A DNA stretch of 64,000 nt, taken from the NCBI RefSeq assembly GCF_900129885.1, contig NZ_FQXE01000020.1, positions 1 to 64,000 of the forward strand, given 5' to 3'. The position numbers and the translations under genes are program-made. The notes below the pieces were generated by a model that was given only the letters and a program-made list of their open reading frames with translations, did not search any database and was not told where the DNA came from. The DNA comes from Pollutimonas bauzanensis. Lineage in GTDB: Bacteria; Pseudomonadota; Gammaproteobacteria; Burkholderiales; Burkholderiaceae_B. This document shows positions 34,484-44,149 of this stretch, one piece after another. The first letter of the stretch is position 1. Each line of letters starts with the position of its first letter.

Positions 34484-35323
34484 TCAATTCCCTCCCTTGA
34501 CGCGGCCGATATGGTTGGCGATGCCTATCAGGCCCAGCGTGAACACCAGCAGGACTATGCTTAGCGCGCCGCCATAGTTGAAGTTGAATACCGTGCTGTA
34601 CTGCTGGTAGATCAGCATCGGCAGGACGGTTACCCTGCCTCCGGACAGCAAGGCGGGCGTCACGTAGGCGCTGACCGCCAGGGCGAACACCATGATTGCG
34701 CCCGAAGCCAGCCCCGGCAGGGAAAGGGGAAACGTGATGTGGAAAAAGGTTCTCGCCGGGCTGGCGCCCAGGTCCTTGGAGGCGGCTTCCAGCGATCGGT
34801 CCATCCGCGCCAGCGCAGTCCCCACGGCCAGCACGACAAATGGCAGCAGGATATACACCATCCCTATCAGGATGCCGCCTTCGCTGCCGATGAAGCGTAC
34901 CGGCCGCTGGACGAGGTCCAGGTAGCGCAAGGCGTCGTTGACCAGCCCGTTGCGCCCCAGCAGTATCATCCAGCCGAACGAGCGCACGATATTGCTGGTG
35001 AACAAGGGCACGACCAGAATAATGATGCAGGCCCGCCTCCACCAGGGCGAGCGGACTATCCTCACCAGGTACCACGACAGCGGGTAGCCCAGCAGCAGGC
35101 ATATCACGGTGGTAAAAAAGGCGATGCGGAAAGTGGTCAGGATGACGTCCCAGTGGTACTGATCCAGCAGGACTTTCGCATAATTGGCAAGGCTTGCGCC
35201 GCCGGTGGACGGGTCCAGGAAGCTGGATGTCAGCACGACGCTGAGCGGCACCAGGAAAAAGGCCAGGAAGAACAGAAACGGCAGCGCGATCAGCTTCAGG
35301 GCCATGGACACCTTGCTCGACAT
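34484..35323 (-). CDS. ABC importer permease (PotB-like)
   Basis: The product is 279 aa. An N-terminal membrane segment (LIALPFLFFLAFFLVPLSVV) is followed by the spermidine/putrescine-type permease core (VPLFTSNIVRSFGWMILLGR) and the EAA loop LEAASKDLGASPARTFFHIT, which docks on the ATPase. It is 2 bases from its partner permease and 2 bases after the ATPase gene. The pair is typical of PotBC-like importers. Confidence 0.92.
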   Translation of the reverse strand: MSSKVSMALKLIALPFLFFLAFFLVPLSVVLTSSFLDPSTGGASLANYAKVLLDQYHWDVILTTFRIAFFTTVICLLLGYPLSWYLVRIVRSPWWRRACIIILVVPLFTSNIVRSFGWMILLGRNGLVNDALRYLDLVQRPVRFIGSEGGILIGMVYILLPFVVLAVGTALARMDRSLEAASKDLGASPARTFFHITFPLSLPGLASGAIMVFALAVSAYVTPALLSGGRVTVLPMLIYQQYSTVFNFNYGGALSIVLLVFTLGLIGIANHIGRVKGGN

Positions 35324-35325
35324 GG

Positions 35326-36381
35326 CTAGGCCTCGACGAAGTGAACGCGCTCGGCCGGAAACCGGACGTTGACCAGGTCTCCTTTGCGCAGGCTCAAGTC
35401 GTTCGCGCCGATGCGCCTTACTTCCACATGGGCATCGTTGAGCTGCAGGTAAATAGTGGTGTAGCTGCCTATGCTGACCACGTCCAGCACGCGCGCCTGG
35501 CGCGTTCCCATCGTATGGGCGTCGTCCGAACGCCGGACTTCAATGTCTTCGGGGCGAAACATGGCGACGAGGCCGCGCTTGTCGTACGCATCGGCCTGCC
35601 GCAGCGGCATGTCGCAGCAGGTGAGGCGCAGCTGCCCGCTGGCGTAATGGCAGTCCAGCAGATTGGCGTCGCCGATGAAGTCGGCGACGAAGCGGCTCGC
35701 GGGCCGCTTGTAGATTTCGTCTCCCGTGCCGATCTGCTCGATGGCGCCCTGGTTCATGACGACGATGCGGTCCGCCATCGCCATGGCCTCTTCCTGATCA
35801 TGCGTCACGAAGATGAATGAGATCGCCAGTTTTTCCTGCAGGGCTTTGAGCTCCCGCTGCATGCGCTTGCGCAGTTTCATGTCCAGCGCCGACAATGGCT
35901 CGTCCAGAAGCAGCAGCTTGGGGCGGTTCACAATGGCGCGGGCCAGCGCCACGCGCTGGCGCTGGCCGCCCGACATGTCAGCGGGATAGCGCGCCGCCAT
36001 TTGCGACAGGCCCACCATTTCCAGCGCTTCCTGGGCGCGCGTCCTGGCCTCGGCCTTGCCGGCGCCGGTCCGCAAGGGGCCGTATGAAACGTTGTCCAGC
36101 ACCGACATATGCGGGAACAGGGCGTAGTTCTGGAAAACCGTGTTCAGGGTCCTTTTGTGCGGGGGCACATCGGTGATGTCTTTTCCGTCGATATGGATGC
36201 GCCCCGAGTCCGGCGTCAGGAATCCCGCGAGCGTCGCCAGCAGCGTGGTCTTGCCGCAGCCGCTGGGCCCGAGCAGCGCAATGAATTCGCCGTGCATCAC
36301 GTCCAGGCTCACATCGCTGAGGGCCTTGAATTTTTTTTGGTAGGTCTTGTTAAGCTTGTCAACGGATAGCAGAGCAGCCAT
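35326..36381 (-). CDS. ABC importer ATPase (PotA-like)
   Basis: The product is 351 aa from ATG 36381. Walker A GPSGCGKTT, Q-loop FQNYALFPHMSV, signature MSGGQRQRVALARAIV, Walker B LLLLDEPLSALD and switch His VTHDQEEAMA are present. A TOBE domain ends the protein at about residues 270-350 (AMFRPEDIEVRRSDD), as in PotA/UgpC-type ATPases. It powers the import system. It is 108 bases downstream of the binding-protein gene. Confidence 0.93.
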   Translation of the reverse strand: MAALLSVDKLNKTYQKKFKALSDVSLDVMHGEFIALLGPSGCGKTTLLATLAGFLTPDSGRIHIDGKDITDVPPHKRTLNTVFQNYALFPHMSVLDNVSYGPLRTGAGKAEARTRAQEALEMVGLSQMAARYPADMSGGQRQRVALARAIVNRPKLLLLDEPLSALDMKLRKRMQRELKALQEKLAISFIFVTHDQEEAMAMADRIVVMNQGAIEQIGTGDEIYKRPASRFVADFIGDANLLDCHYASGQLRLTCCDMPLRQADAYDKRGLVAMFRPEDIEVRRSDDAHTMGTRQARVLDVVSIGSYTTIYLQLNDAHVEVRRIGANDLSLRKGDLVNVRFPAERVHFVEA

Positions 36382-36489
36382 GTCAGTCAGTCCATACTCG
36401 GTTGTGTGCGGCGCTGGAGCGCCCGGGCGGGCGCCGCGCCGGCCCGCCGGCGCGGCCAAGGGCAAGGGCAAGGCGCGCGTGTCGCGGGC

Positions 36490-37539
36490 TTATTTGTTGG
36501 CGACTTCGCGGTTCCAGTCGCTGGTGATGGAGGCGCGCAATTTGTTGATTTCCGTCCAATCCAGCAGGTTCAGGTCGGCGATGCTGCCGCCAACGCCCCA
36601 GGGCATCTTGCCGGCCACCGCCGCGCTTGGCTTGGCGCCCTTGACCGCTGGCCCCAGGTACAGGCTATCGGCCAGGCATTGCGAGGACTCTGGAGTCAAT
36701 GCCTGGTTGATGAATTGCGCGCCGTTGCCGCCTTGCGGCGAGTTCTTGACCAGATGCAGGCGCGCGTCGGTGGCCCATACGCCTTCTTTGGGAACGGCAA
36801 AGCCTATGGGCAGGCCTTTGTCGGCCAGTCCCCAGGCGCCTACGTTGAAATGGGCGCCGATGACCGCCTCGCCCGACTGGAAGGCATTGCTCGCCGCGCC
36901 CGAGCTGTCAAAATACGACGCCACGTCGAGATCATGCAGTTTCTTGTACACCGGCGACAAGCCCGTCAATGGCACTTTCCAGATATTGGCCAGGAAGGCG
37001 ATGAACGGCACTCCCGCCGAGTTGGCCGGCGAAGGAACCACTACCGCGCCGGCATAGGCCGGGTCCCACAGCGCATCCCACGAAGCGGGCGCCTGGGTGA
37101 TTTCTTTTTTGTTATAGGCGATGCCTAATGAATAAAAGCCCGCGCTGACCGCGAATATATCCTTGCCCCCGGCCTTGTACACGGCGGCCGGCTCCAGGTT
37201 GGCGATGTTGGGAATGGCGGCTTGCGTAAGCGGCGCGAGCAAGCCATCCGCCTGGGCCAGTTCGCTGATGCCGCCATCCAGAAACGCCACGTCGATGACC
37301 GGCTTGCCCTGCTGCTGGCGCAGCTTGGCCAGCGTGGTGTTGGAGGTGCCGATTTCGGGAACGACCGTGACCCCCGTTTTCTTGGTGTAAGGGTCGGCGA
37401 TGCATGTCTTGAACGCGTCGCCCCAGTTGCCGCCATACCAGGCGACCCGCACTTCGCTTGCGTTGGCGCCGGCGGCTGCGGCCAATAGGGCCGCCAGCCC
37501 CATGAGCGCCGGCGATTTCAGTGGCAGTCTTGTCTTCAT
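36490..37539 (-). CDS. Extracellular solute-binding protein of a Pot-type importer
   Basis: The product is 349 aa from ATG 37539, with AGGAAGA upstream and a signal peptide (LMGLAALLAAAAGANA). The mature protein starts SEVRVAWYGGNWGDAFKTC and has FLDGGISELAQADGLL and GIAYNKKEI, typical of the spermidine/putrescine and related binding proteins (SBP_bac_8 group). It delivers the ligand to the permeases encoded downstream. It is first in the operon and divergent from the GlxA-type regulator at 37733. A polyamine ligand is the family default, but the racemase-family gene suggests a proline-like or betaine-like compound. Confidence 0.92.
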   Translation of the reverse strand: MKTRLPLKSPALMGLAALLAAAAGANASEVRVAWYGGNWGDAFKTCIADPYTKKTGVTVVPEIGTSNTTLAKLRQQQGKPVIDVAFLDGGISELAQADGLLAPLTQAAIPNIANLEPAAVYKAGGKDIFAVSAGFYSLGIAYNKKEITQAPASWDALWDPAYAGAVVVPSPANSAGVPFIAFLANIWKVPLTGLSPVYKKLHDLDVASYFDSSGAASNAFQSGEAVIGAHFNVGAWGLADKGLPIGFAVPKEGVWATDARLHLVKNSPQGGNGAQFINQALTPESSQCLADSLYLGPAVKGAKPSAAVAGKMPWGVGGSIADLNLLDWTEINKLRASITSDWNREVANK

Positions 37540-37732
37540 TGTATTTTCTTCCTGTGGCTTATACATCAGCAGATGAACGGCGCTAAGGGCCTCGTTATGG
37601 ATTCGAGGTTTTGGAGACCTTATGTTGCATCGATTAAGAGCCGGGAAATTGTATTTAAAGGACGAAAACTAGTATATTTACGACACATCCGCGCCTGATG
37701 CGCCCCTTGGCCCTTAAGCGGACAGCCCTTCC

Positions 37733-38746
37733 ATGCTTAGCGAACGTCCAGATTCCCGTATTGCCGCCAGGCCGCAAGAGGATGCGCCTTCGGCGCCCCT
37801 GCGCGTGGGCATCGTGCTGCTGCATCAATTCACCCTGACCGCCTTTGCCGGTTTTCTGGATGTCTTGCGCCTGGCCTCCGACTACGGCGGCAATAGCCGG
37901 CAGATATTGATCCGCTGGCGGGTGATGAGCGTGGACGGCGCGCCGCGGCGGTCCAGCGCCGGCACCCTGCAAGTCGAGCTGACCGATCTGGGCGATGTCG
38001 GGGACTTCGACTATATCGCGGTGTGCGGCGGCAACAGCTACACCAACACCACTCCCTCCAAGAAGCTGTCGGCCTGGCTGGTCCAGGCGTACAAGCATAA
38101 GGTCATATTGCTGGGCCTGTGCACCGGCACCTTCGCCATTGCCCAGGCGGGCATAGTCGGCAACCGGGCGGTATGCGTGCATTGGAATGTCATTGAGGAA
38201 TTCCAGCGGCAGTTCCCCACCATAAAGTGCAATGTCGACAATTTGTTCGTGGACGCCGGGGCGCTGGTGACCTGCGCCGGCTCCACCGCGGCCATCGACC
38301 TGGCTTTGTATTTGTTGACGCGCCACTATGGCAAGGAAAAAGCGCAGCAGGCCTTGCGCCACATGATGCTGCACAGCATCCGGCCGGCGCGTTTGCCGCA
38401 GGCCCATTTTTATATCGACCTGGACCAGGTGAGCGACCTGCGGGTGCACAAGGCGGTGCATTTCATAGAGCAGCGCATCGACGATTTCCCGTCGGTTTCC
38501 AGCATAGCGGCCCATGTGGGCGTCAGCCCCCGCCAGTTGGAGCGGATCTTCAAGGCCGCCCTGAACACGACCCCGGCCGCGCTGCACCGCGTGATGCGTT
38601 TGCAGTACGGCAAGTGGCTGGTCACCAATACGCGCGACAGCATTACGGAAATAGCGCTGAGCTGCGGGTTTTCGGACAGTTCCCATTTCGCCCGGGAGTT
38701 CAAGCTGCTGTTCGGGGAAACGCCGCGGACTTTCCGGGGCGGCTAA
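37733..38746 (+). CDS. GlxA family AraC-type transcriptional regulator
   Basis: The product is 337 aa. Residues about 25-200 are a DJ-1/PfpI-like domain (VGIVLLHQFTLTAFAGFLDV, VILLGLCTGTFAIAQAGIV with the nucleophile-elbow-like Cys, TCAGSTAAIDLALYLL). The C-terminal about 100 residues are an AraC double helix-turn-helix (SIAAHVGVSPRQLERIFKAA, ITEIALSCGFSDSSHFAREF). This is the GlxA/ArgR2-type architecture used to control amino acid, choline and carnitine catabolism. Divergent orientation to the ABC/racemase operon makes it the probable activator of that operon. Confidence 0.93.
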   Translation: MLSERPDSRIAARPQEDAPSAPLRVGIVLLHQFTLTAFAGFLDVLRLASDYGGNSRQILIRWRVMSVDGAPRRSSAGTLQVELTDLGDVGDFDYIAVCGGNSYTNTTPSKKLSAWLVQAYKHKVILLGLCTGTFAIAQAGIVGNRAVCVHWNVIEEFQRQFPTIKCNVDNLFVDAGALVTCAGSTAAIDLALYLLTRHYGKEKAQQALRHMMLHSIRPARLPQAHFYIDLDQVSDLRVHKAVHFIEQRIDDFPSVSSIAAHVGVSPRQLERIFKAALNTTPAALHRVMRLQYGKWLVTNTRDSITEIALSCGFSDSSHFAREFKLLFGETPRTFRGG

Positions 38747-38810
38747 AGCCCCTGCCGGCATCCAAATATCCTTACAATACCTGTCACAAATTCTCGCATA
38801 AGGACTGATT

Positions 38811-39485
38811 ATGGACGCCGATTTCTGGCTGGAGCGGTGGCGCGATGGGCAGACGCGTTTCCACCAAGACAGGGTGACGCCATTGCTGCAAAAATACTGG
38901 CCGTCCCTGTCCCTGGAGGCGGGCAGCCGCGTGCTGGTGCCGCTATGCGGCAAATCGCTGGACCTGGTCTGGCTGGCGCGGCAAGGCCACCAGGTGCTCG
39001 GGGTCGAGCTGTCGCCGCTGGCCGTGGATCAGTTCTTCGCCGAGAATGGCCTGCGGCCCGAGGCCCGCGATTCGGCCCTGGGCCGCCACCATGTCGCGGG
39101 CAACATCGAGATCATCTGCGGCGACATTTTCGCCCTGGATCAGGCCACGCTCGCCGCATGCGCCGGGGTCTATGACCGCGCCGCCCTCGTCGCCCTGCCC
39201 GCCGGCATGCGCGAACGCTATGTGCGGCATGTGTACGGGCAGCTTTCGGATCAATACCGCGGGCTGCTGCTTACGCTGGACTACCGCCAGGAACAGATGG
39301 ACGGCCCGCCCTTCTCGGTACGGGAGGCCGAAGTGCTTTCCCTGTATGGGACGCATTCCGACGCCCAGGTCATAGACCGGCGCAGCATCCTGGACAAGGA
39401 ACCCAAATTCGCCGAGCGCGGCCTGACCGGGCTGGACACCGTCGTGTATCGGCTCGGCCGCAAGGCCGCAGCTTCCACGGCTTAG
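38811..39485 (+). CDS. tpm: Thiopurine S-methyltransferase
   Basis: The product is 224 aa, the usual length. The start [20 protein letters not shown], then [35 protein letters not shown]-like and [20 protein letters not shown], are highly characteristic of bacterial Tpm. It methylates thiopurines and, in bacteria, selenium and tellurium compounds, with S-adenosylmethionine in the cytoplasm. It is a stand-alone gene whose 3' end overlaps the LysR gene end by 4 bases. Confidence 0.95.
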   Translation: MDADFWLERWRDGQTRFHQDRVTPLLQKYWPSLSLEAGSRVLVPLCGKSLDLVWLARQGHQVLGVELSPLAVDQFFAENGLRPEARDSALGRHHVAGNIEIICGDIFALDQATLAACAGVYDRAALVALPAGMRERYVRHVYGQLSDQYRGLLLTLDYRQEQMDGPPFSVREAEVLSLYGTHSDAQVIDRRSILDKEPKFAERGLTGLDTVVYRLGRKAAASTA

Positions 39486-40354
39486 GCCCTGTACTCTTCC
39501 ACCGCCGCTTTCAGGAACACCTCGACCAGTTGCAGCCTGGGCGAGGAGCGCGCCCAGATCAGGCCGAAGCGCCGCGGCGCGCAGGGGCTGGGCAGCGGCA
39601 GGCTGACGACGTTCAGGCCCTGTTTCCACAGGTTCCATGCATTGGGCACGATGGCGACCCCCAGCCCTTTGTTGACCATCAGGGAGATGGATTCGGTGGA
39701 GGCCAGCTCGAAGCGCTCCTTGGGAACGATGCCGGCTTTCTTCAGATATTGTTCTATCTGCTGGCCGACCCAGCTGTTCTTGTCGTAGCGGATAAAGGAT
39801 TCCTGCCTCAGCAGGTCGTGCGCGCTCTTGCCCTGGTGCCTGGCCGACGCCAGCAAGAAGAAATGTTCTTCGCTGAGCAGCCGCCAGCCTATGCGCTTGG
39901 GCATGGCGAAGGGCGGCTCCAGGGCGATGGCGGCATCCAGTTCATTGTTTTCGACGCTGGGATAAAAGTCGCTGGACAAGCCGGGCCGTATGGACACCTG
40001 CAGGGAGGGATAACGGTCGATCAGCGTAGCCAGGATATTCGGAATCGTGCTGTTCAATGAGGTATTGCCCGCCCCCAGCCTCAGCTCGCCCCTTATTTCC
40101 TGGGTATTGGCCAATGCCGTCAATGAATCGATGTCATCCAATATTTTCTGTGATGTTTCCAGGATGCGGTAGGCCGCGTTGGTCAGGTGCACGGTCTTGC
40201 CCGAACGGGTGATGAGCGCCGTCCCGAGCTCCTCTTCCAGCGCCTTCATTTGCTGCGCCACCGCGCCGTGGGTCACGTTCAGGCGGCGGGCGGCCTCGGC
40301 CATAGAGCCGTGGCGGAAGACGGCTATCAGGGTATTCAGGAATCGGGTATTCAT
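39482..40354 (-). CDS. LysR family transcriptional regulator
   Basis: The product is 290 aa. The N-terminal winged helix-turn-helix is [20 protein letters not shown] ... [20 protein letters not shown], and the effector domain follows ([40 protein letters not shown]). It is divergent from the CitE/Bug/CaiB module (40445-43625) across a 90-base spacer that contains an inverted repeat touching its own start, so it is the likely regulator of that module and of itself. Confidence 0.94.
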   Translation of the reverse strand: MNTRFLNTLIAVFRHGSMAEAARRLNVTHGAVAQQMKALEEELGTALITRSGKTVHLTNAAYRILETSQKILDDIDSLTALANTQEIRGELRLGAGNTSLNSTIPNILATLIDRYPSLQVSIRPGLSSDFYPSVENNELDAAIALEPPFAMPKRIGWRLLSEEHFFLLASARHQGKSAHDLLRQESFIRYDKNSWVGQQIEQYLKKAGIVPKERFELASTESISLMVNKGLGVAIVPNAWNLWKQGLNVVSLPLPSPCAPRRFGLIWARSSPRLQLVEVFLKAAVEEYRA

Positions 40355-40375
40355 AAAGATAGAATATATATCTTT
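40355..40375. promoter_or_regulatory. Inverted repeat, probable LysR box
   Basis: AAAGATA (40355-40361) and TATCTTT (40369-40375) form a perfect inverted repeat with a 7-base spacer, right next to the LysR start codon and upstream of the CitE-like gene. Position and symmetry fit an autoregulatory and activating LysR site. Confidence 0.5.
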
Positions 40376-40444
40376 TAAAGGTAGCCAACAAACCCCTGGG
40401 CCGACCGGCCGCTGTGCATAATCGCCTTTCCAGGAGACAAAAAC

Positions 40445-41335
40445 ATGCGCAGCAAATTATTTGTACCGGCATCGCGGCCGGAGCTGTTCGCCAAGGCGAT
40501 GGACAGCAAGGCGGACGCCATCAGTTTCGACTTGGAGGATTCGGTCCTGCACGAGCGCAAGGGCTATGCCCGCGACGAACTGGGCCGGCTATTCAATGGC
40601 GGCGCGTTCGAAGCGGGCAAGCGGCAGACACGCAAGACCATTATCGTGCGCATCAACCCCTTGGGCACCGAGTACTTCGCGCAGGACCTGAAGGCCGCCT
40701 GCCATGCCCACGTCGATATCATCAATATCCCGAAAATCGACTCGGCCGACGATGTCATGGCCTTCATCGGCCTGCTGGCCGAGGCCGAGCAGGCATTCAA
40801 CGCCAAGTCGGACAGGAAGGCGGATATAAAAGTCCTGGCGAATATCGAAACGCCTGTCGCGCTGCATAACGCCGCCGGGATTGCCGCGGCCCACCCCAAG
40901 GTGTGGGGCCTGCAACTGGGCCTGGGCGACATGTTCGAGCCCCTGAATATCGCCCGCTATGACGCGCTGAATGTGCACGCGGTCATGTTCGAGTTGCGCA
41001 TGGCTGCGGCGCGCTCCGCTTGCGTCGTATATGACTCCGCCTACGCCGACGTGGCGAATGCCGACGGCTACCGGCGCGAGGCCATGCAGGCCAGGAGCCT
41101 GGGCTTCCTTGGCAAGACCTGCATACACCCGAGCCAGGTGGCGATAGCCAATGAAGTCTTCAGCCCGAGCGCGCAGGAAGTCGCATGGGCCGAGAAAATC
41201 GTGGCGGCCGCCGCCGATAACGACGTCAACGGAGCTTACCTCGTCGACGGAAAAATGATAGACGCGCCCTTCATAGCGCGGGCACGATTCATCATCAACC
41301 AGGCGCAAGCGCTGTCGTCCGACGGCCGTGACTGA
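40445..41335 (+). CDS. CitE/HpcH-type acyl-CoA lyase (second module)
   Basis: The product is 296 aa and starts directly with the family pattern MRSKLFVPASRPELFAKAMD, followed by ADAISFDLEDSVL (metal-ligand region), VDIINIPKIDSADDVM, KVLANIETPVALHNAAGIA (Glu ligand), QLGLGDMFEPLNI and GKTCIHPSQVAIANEVF. It would cleave or form a 3-hydroxyacyl-CoA such as malyl- or citramalyl-CoA. It differs clearly in sequence from the CitE-like gene at 9778, so it probably has another substrate. It heads a module with a Bug receptor and a CaiB/BaiF CoA-transferase under LysR control. Confidence 0.9.
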   Translation: MRSKLFVPASRPELFAKAMDSKADAISFDLEDSVLHERKGYARDELGRLFNGGAFEAGKRQTRKTIIVRINPLGTEYFAQDLKAACHAHVDIINIPKIDSADDVMAFIGLLAEAEQAFNAKSDRKADIKVLANIETPVALHNAAGIAAAHPKVWGLQLGLGDMFEPLNIARYDALNVHAVMFELRMAAARSACVVYDSAYADVANADGYRREAMQARSLGFLGKTCIHPSQVAIANEVFSPSAQEVAWAEKIVAAAADNDVNGAYLVDGKMIDAPFIARARFIINQAQALSSDGRD

Positions 41336-41357
41336 TACGCCACACAGGAGACTACAC

Positions 41358-42362
41358 ATGACAAAAGCAAAATCGCCCGCTGCGCTGCGCATACGGATAG
41401 GCGGCGCGCTGCTGCTGGCGGGGTTCGCCGCGGCGCTGGCGCCGCTCGCCGGCGCCGCCGCGCCCTTTCCCAATGGCCAGCCCATCACCCTGGTCGTGCC
41501 CTATCCGCCGGGCGGGTCGAATGATTCGTTTGCGCGCGCCGTGGGCGCCAAGCTGGGCGCGTTGCTGGATACTTCCGTGGTCATCGTGAACAAGGGCGGC
41601 GCGGGCGGTTCCATCGGGGCGGCCCAGGTGGCGCGGGCCAAGCCGGACGGCTATACGCTGGCGGCGGTATCGTCCAGCTTCACCACCAATGCCGCCATAC
41701 AGGGCGACCTGCCTTTTGACGCCGAAAAAGACTTCAAGGCCGTGGCGCTGATGGCCAAAGGCCCGTTCATTGTCGCCGTCAAGCAAGGCCTGCCGGCCAA
41801 GTCTATGGCCGACCTGATCGCCCTGGCCAAAAAGGCCCCCGGCGCCATCAATTATTCCAGCTCGGGCCCCGGCAGCAGCAACCAGTTCGCCACCGAAATG
41901 CTCAATTCGGCCGCGGGAATCAAGATGACGCATATACCGTACCGCGGCATGGGGCCGGCCACCGCGGCCCTGATGGGCGACCAGGTCGACGTGCTGGTCG
42001 CCAGCGGCCCCTCGCTGCTGCCGGCCATCAACACGGGCAAGGCCCGGGCCATCGCCATCACCAGCCTCGAGCCCAGCCCCATCGCGCCGGACCTCAAGCC
42101 CGTCGCCGACGCGGTTCCGGGCTATGAATTCAGCCTGTGGTGGGGCATCCTGGCTCCCGCCGGCACGCCCGACGCCATCGTCGACAAGCTGAACGAGGCC
42201 GTGCAGCAGGTCGTGACCACGCCGGAAATGAAAGCCTTCTTCGTGCGCGAAGGCGCCGAATTCGCCACCGCATCGGCGCGGGACTATCAGAAAATCATCA
42301 AGGACGACATTGTCCGGTGGAAGAAAGTCGCCGCCGAAAGCCATATCACCGTCCAGAAATAA
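41358..42362 (+). CDS. Bug/TctC-type tripartite tricarboxylate receptor
   Basis: The product is 334 aa from ATG 41358, with AGGAG 11 bases upstream and a signal peptide (IGGALLLAGFAAALAPLAGA). The mature part is canonical Bug: PITLVVPYPPGGSNDSFARA, VIVNKGGAGGSIGAAQVARA, NYSSSGPGSSNQFATEML and THIPYRGMGPATAALMGDQV. It binds the carboxylate used by this CoA module in the periplasm. A TctAB permease must be encoded elsewhere. Confidence 0.94.
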   Translation: MTKAKSPAALRIRIGGALLLAGFAAALAPLAGAAAPFPNGQPITLVVPYPPGGSNDSFARAVGAKLGALLDTSVVIVNKGGAGGSIGAAQVARAKPDGYTLAAVSSSFTTNAAIQGDLPFDAEKDFKAVALMAKGPFIVAVKQGLPAKSMADLIALAKKAPGAINYSSSGPGSSNQFATEMLNSAAGIKMTHIPYRGMGPATAALMGDQVDVLVASGPSLLPAINTGKARAIAITSLEPSPIAPDLKPVADAVPGYEFSLWWGILAPAGTPDAIVDKLNEAVQQVVTTPEMKAFFVREGAEFATASARDYQKIIKDDIVRWKKVAAESHITVQK

Positions 42363-42410
42363 TCGCGCCGGGCCCGCAACGCCGGGCTTGCGCGCCAAGG
42401 TTGCACATTC

Positions 42411-43625
42411 ATGGGGCAGTCAATGTCAGTACAAAGTTCAGCGCCGCTGGCGGGTATCAAGGTTTTGGATCTCAGCGCCTACATAGCCGGTCCATACGGC
42501 TGCAGCCTCCTGGCCGACCTGGGCGCGCAAGTCATCAAGATCGAACCGCCGGACGGCGACAACCTGCGCAAGTATCCATCGACGCTGGCGGCCGAAAGCC
42601 GCGCCTTCCTGGGCGTGAACCGCGGCAAGGCCGGCCTGTGCCTGGACCTCAAAAAAGAAATGGGCTATGAAGTGCTGGTGAAGCTGGTGCAGGAAGCCGA
42701 TGTGCTGGTGCACAATTTCAGGCCGTCGGTGCCGCCCCGCCTGAAAATCGATTACGAAACCCTCAGCCGCATCAATCCACGGCTCATTTATTGCTCCATG
42801 ACCGGCTATGGCAAAACCGGCCCGCTCGCCGACAAGGCGGGCTACGACCAGGTGCTGCAGGCCCGCAGCGGCATCTGTTCCGCGCAGGGCAGCAGAGAGC
42901 AGCCCGAAATCGTCTACGGCTCCGCCGTCGACTACTATGCCGCGGCCATGGTCTCGTCCGGCGTCAGCGCCGCGCTGTACCAGCGCGAGCGCAGCGGGCG
43001 GGGGCAGGAAGTCTGCGTGTCGCTGCTGGGCAGCGCGCTGGCCATGCAGTCGGCGCGCCTGATCATGGCCGAAGGCGAACCCAGGCACATAGACCGGGAC
43101 ATGCGCTCGGGCGGCATAACCGGCATACACCCGACCAAGAGCGGGCACCTGTACCTGTCGGCCAATACACCGCATTTCTGGAACGCCTTGTGCGCCCTGG
43201 CCGGCGTGCCCGGGCTGGCCGCCAACGAAAACTACGACACGGTCAAGAAGCGCGCCATCCATGCCGGCGAAATCGTCCCCGTGATCCGCCAGGCCCTGCA
43301 GGCAAGGACGGCCCTGGAATGGGAAGAGGTCTTCGGCACCGCCGTGCCATGCTCGGCGGTGCGCCACGTCGAGGACATGTTCGATGATGAGCAAGTGGCC
43401 GACCAGGGCTTCATCGTCGATCAGCACCACCCGAAAGTAGGCGGCTATAAAGGCGTCGCCAGGCTGATCAAGTTCAGCGGCGCCGAAGACAGCCCGCCGC
43501 CCTGCGGCGCGCCCGTACTGGGCCAGCATACGCAAGACATCCTGCGCCGCCTCGGCTATAGCGATGAACAGATACGGGCGGGGCTGGATGCAGGCGCCGT
43601 GGCGGGCCCGCGCGGCGGAGGCTAG
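42411..43625 (+). CDS. CaiB/BaiF family (type III) CoA-transferase (second module)
   Basis: The product is 404 aa (ATG 42423 is an alternative start). It shows LAGIKVLDLSAYIAGPYGCS, LADLGAQVIKIEPPDGDNLR, YCSMTGYGKTGPLADKAGYD and the Asp in GSAVDYYAAAMVSSG at the catalytic position. It activates the imported acid with CoA from a donor acyl-CoA for the lyase at 40445. It ends 11 bases before sixA, which is probably unrelated. Confidence 0.93.
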   Translation: MGQSMSVQSSAPLAGIKVLDLSAYIAGPYGCSLLADLGAQVIKIEPPDGDNLRKYPSTLAAESRAFLGVNRGKAGLCLDLKKEMGYEVLVKLVQEADVLVHNFRPSVPPRLKIDYETLSRINPRLIYCSMTGYGKTGPLADKAGYDQVLQARSGICSAQGSREQPEIVYGSAVDYYAAAMVSSGVSAALYQRERSGRGQEVCVSLLGSALAMQSARLIMAEGEPRHIDRDMRSGGITGIHPTKSGHLYLSANTPHFWNALCALAGVPGLAANENYDTVKKRAIHAGEIVPVIRQALQARTALEWEEVFGTAVPCSAVRHVEDMFDDEQVADQGFIVDQHHPKVGGYKGVARLIKFSGAEDSPPPCGAPVLGQHTQDILRRLGYSDEQIRAGLDAGAVAGPRGGG

Positions 43626-43636
43626 AATAAACGCCT

Positions 43637-44143
43637 ATGCGCCGACTCATGCTGCTACGCCACGCCAAAGCCGACAGCCCCCAGGGCATCGATGACCACA
43701 GCCGCCCGCTCGCCAGGCGCGGGCGGATAGAAAGCGCCGCCATGGGAAAATACATGGCCGGCCAAGGGCTGGCGCCCGACCTGGCCATTGTTTCGACGGC
43801 GCGCCGCGCCCAGGAAACCTGGCGGCTGGCGCAGCCCGCCTTCGCGGCCGATACCGTCCGGCGCGACGATGGCCGGCTCTACGGGGCTTCGGCGCAGGAA
43901 ATGCTGGCCATCATTCAGGAAAGCCCGGCATCGGCGCATGTCCTGCTGCTGGTCGGGCACAATCCCGGGCTGCAGCAACTGGCCGCCGGGCTCATCGCCA
44001 CGGGGCGGCCATCCGCCGTCTCCCGCCTTCAACGGGAATATCCGACGGCCGGCCTCGCCGTGATCGACTTTGCCGCCGCCGACTGGCGCCAGGTGTCCCC
44101 GCGCAGCGGCCACCTTGAACGATTCGAAACTCCTGAATCCTGA
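43637..44143 (+). CDS. sixA: SixA-type phosphohistidine phosphatase
   Basis: The product is 168 aa of the histidine-phosphatase superfamily. The phosphate-pocket RH motif is MRRLMLLRHAKADSPQG with the nucleophile His, and the second His is in LLLVGHNPGLQQLA. SixA removes phosphate from phosphohistidine in two-component or phosphotransferase proteins. The start at 43637 is directly followed by the core, as expected. It is convergent with the dodecin gene. Confidence 0.9.
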   Translation: MRRLMLLRHAKADSPQGIDDHSRPLARRGRIESAAMGKYMAGQGLAPDLAIVSTARRAQETWRLAQPAFAADTVRRDDGRLYGASAQEMLAIIQESPASAHVLLLVGHNPGLQQLAAGLIATGRPSAVSRLQREYPTAGLAVIDFAAADWRQVSPRSGHLERFETPES

Positions 44144-44149
44144 CTGGCG

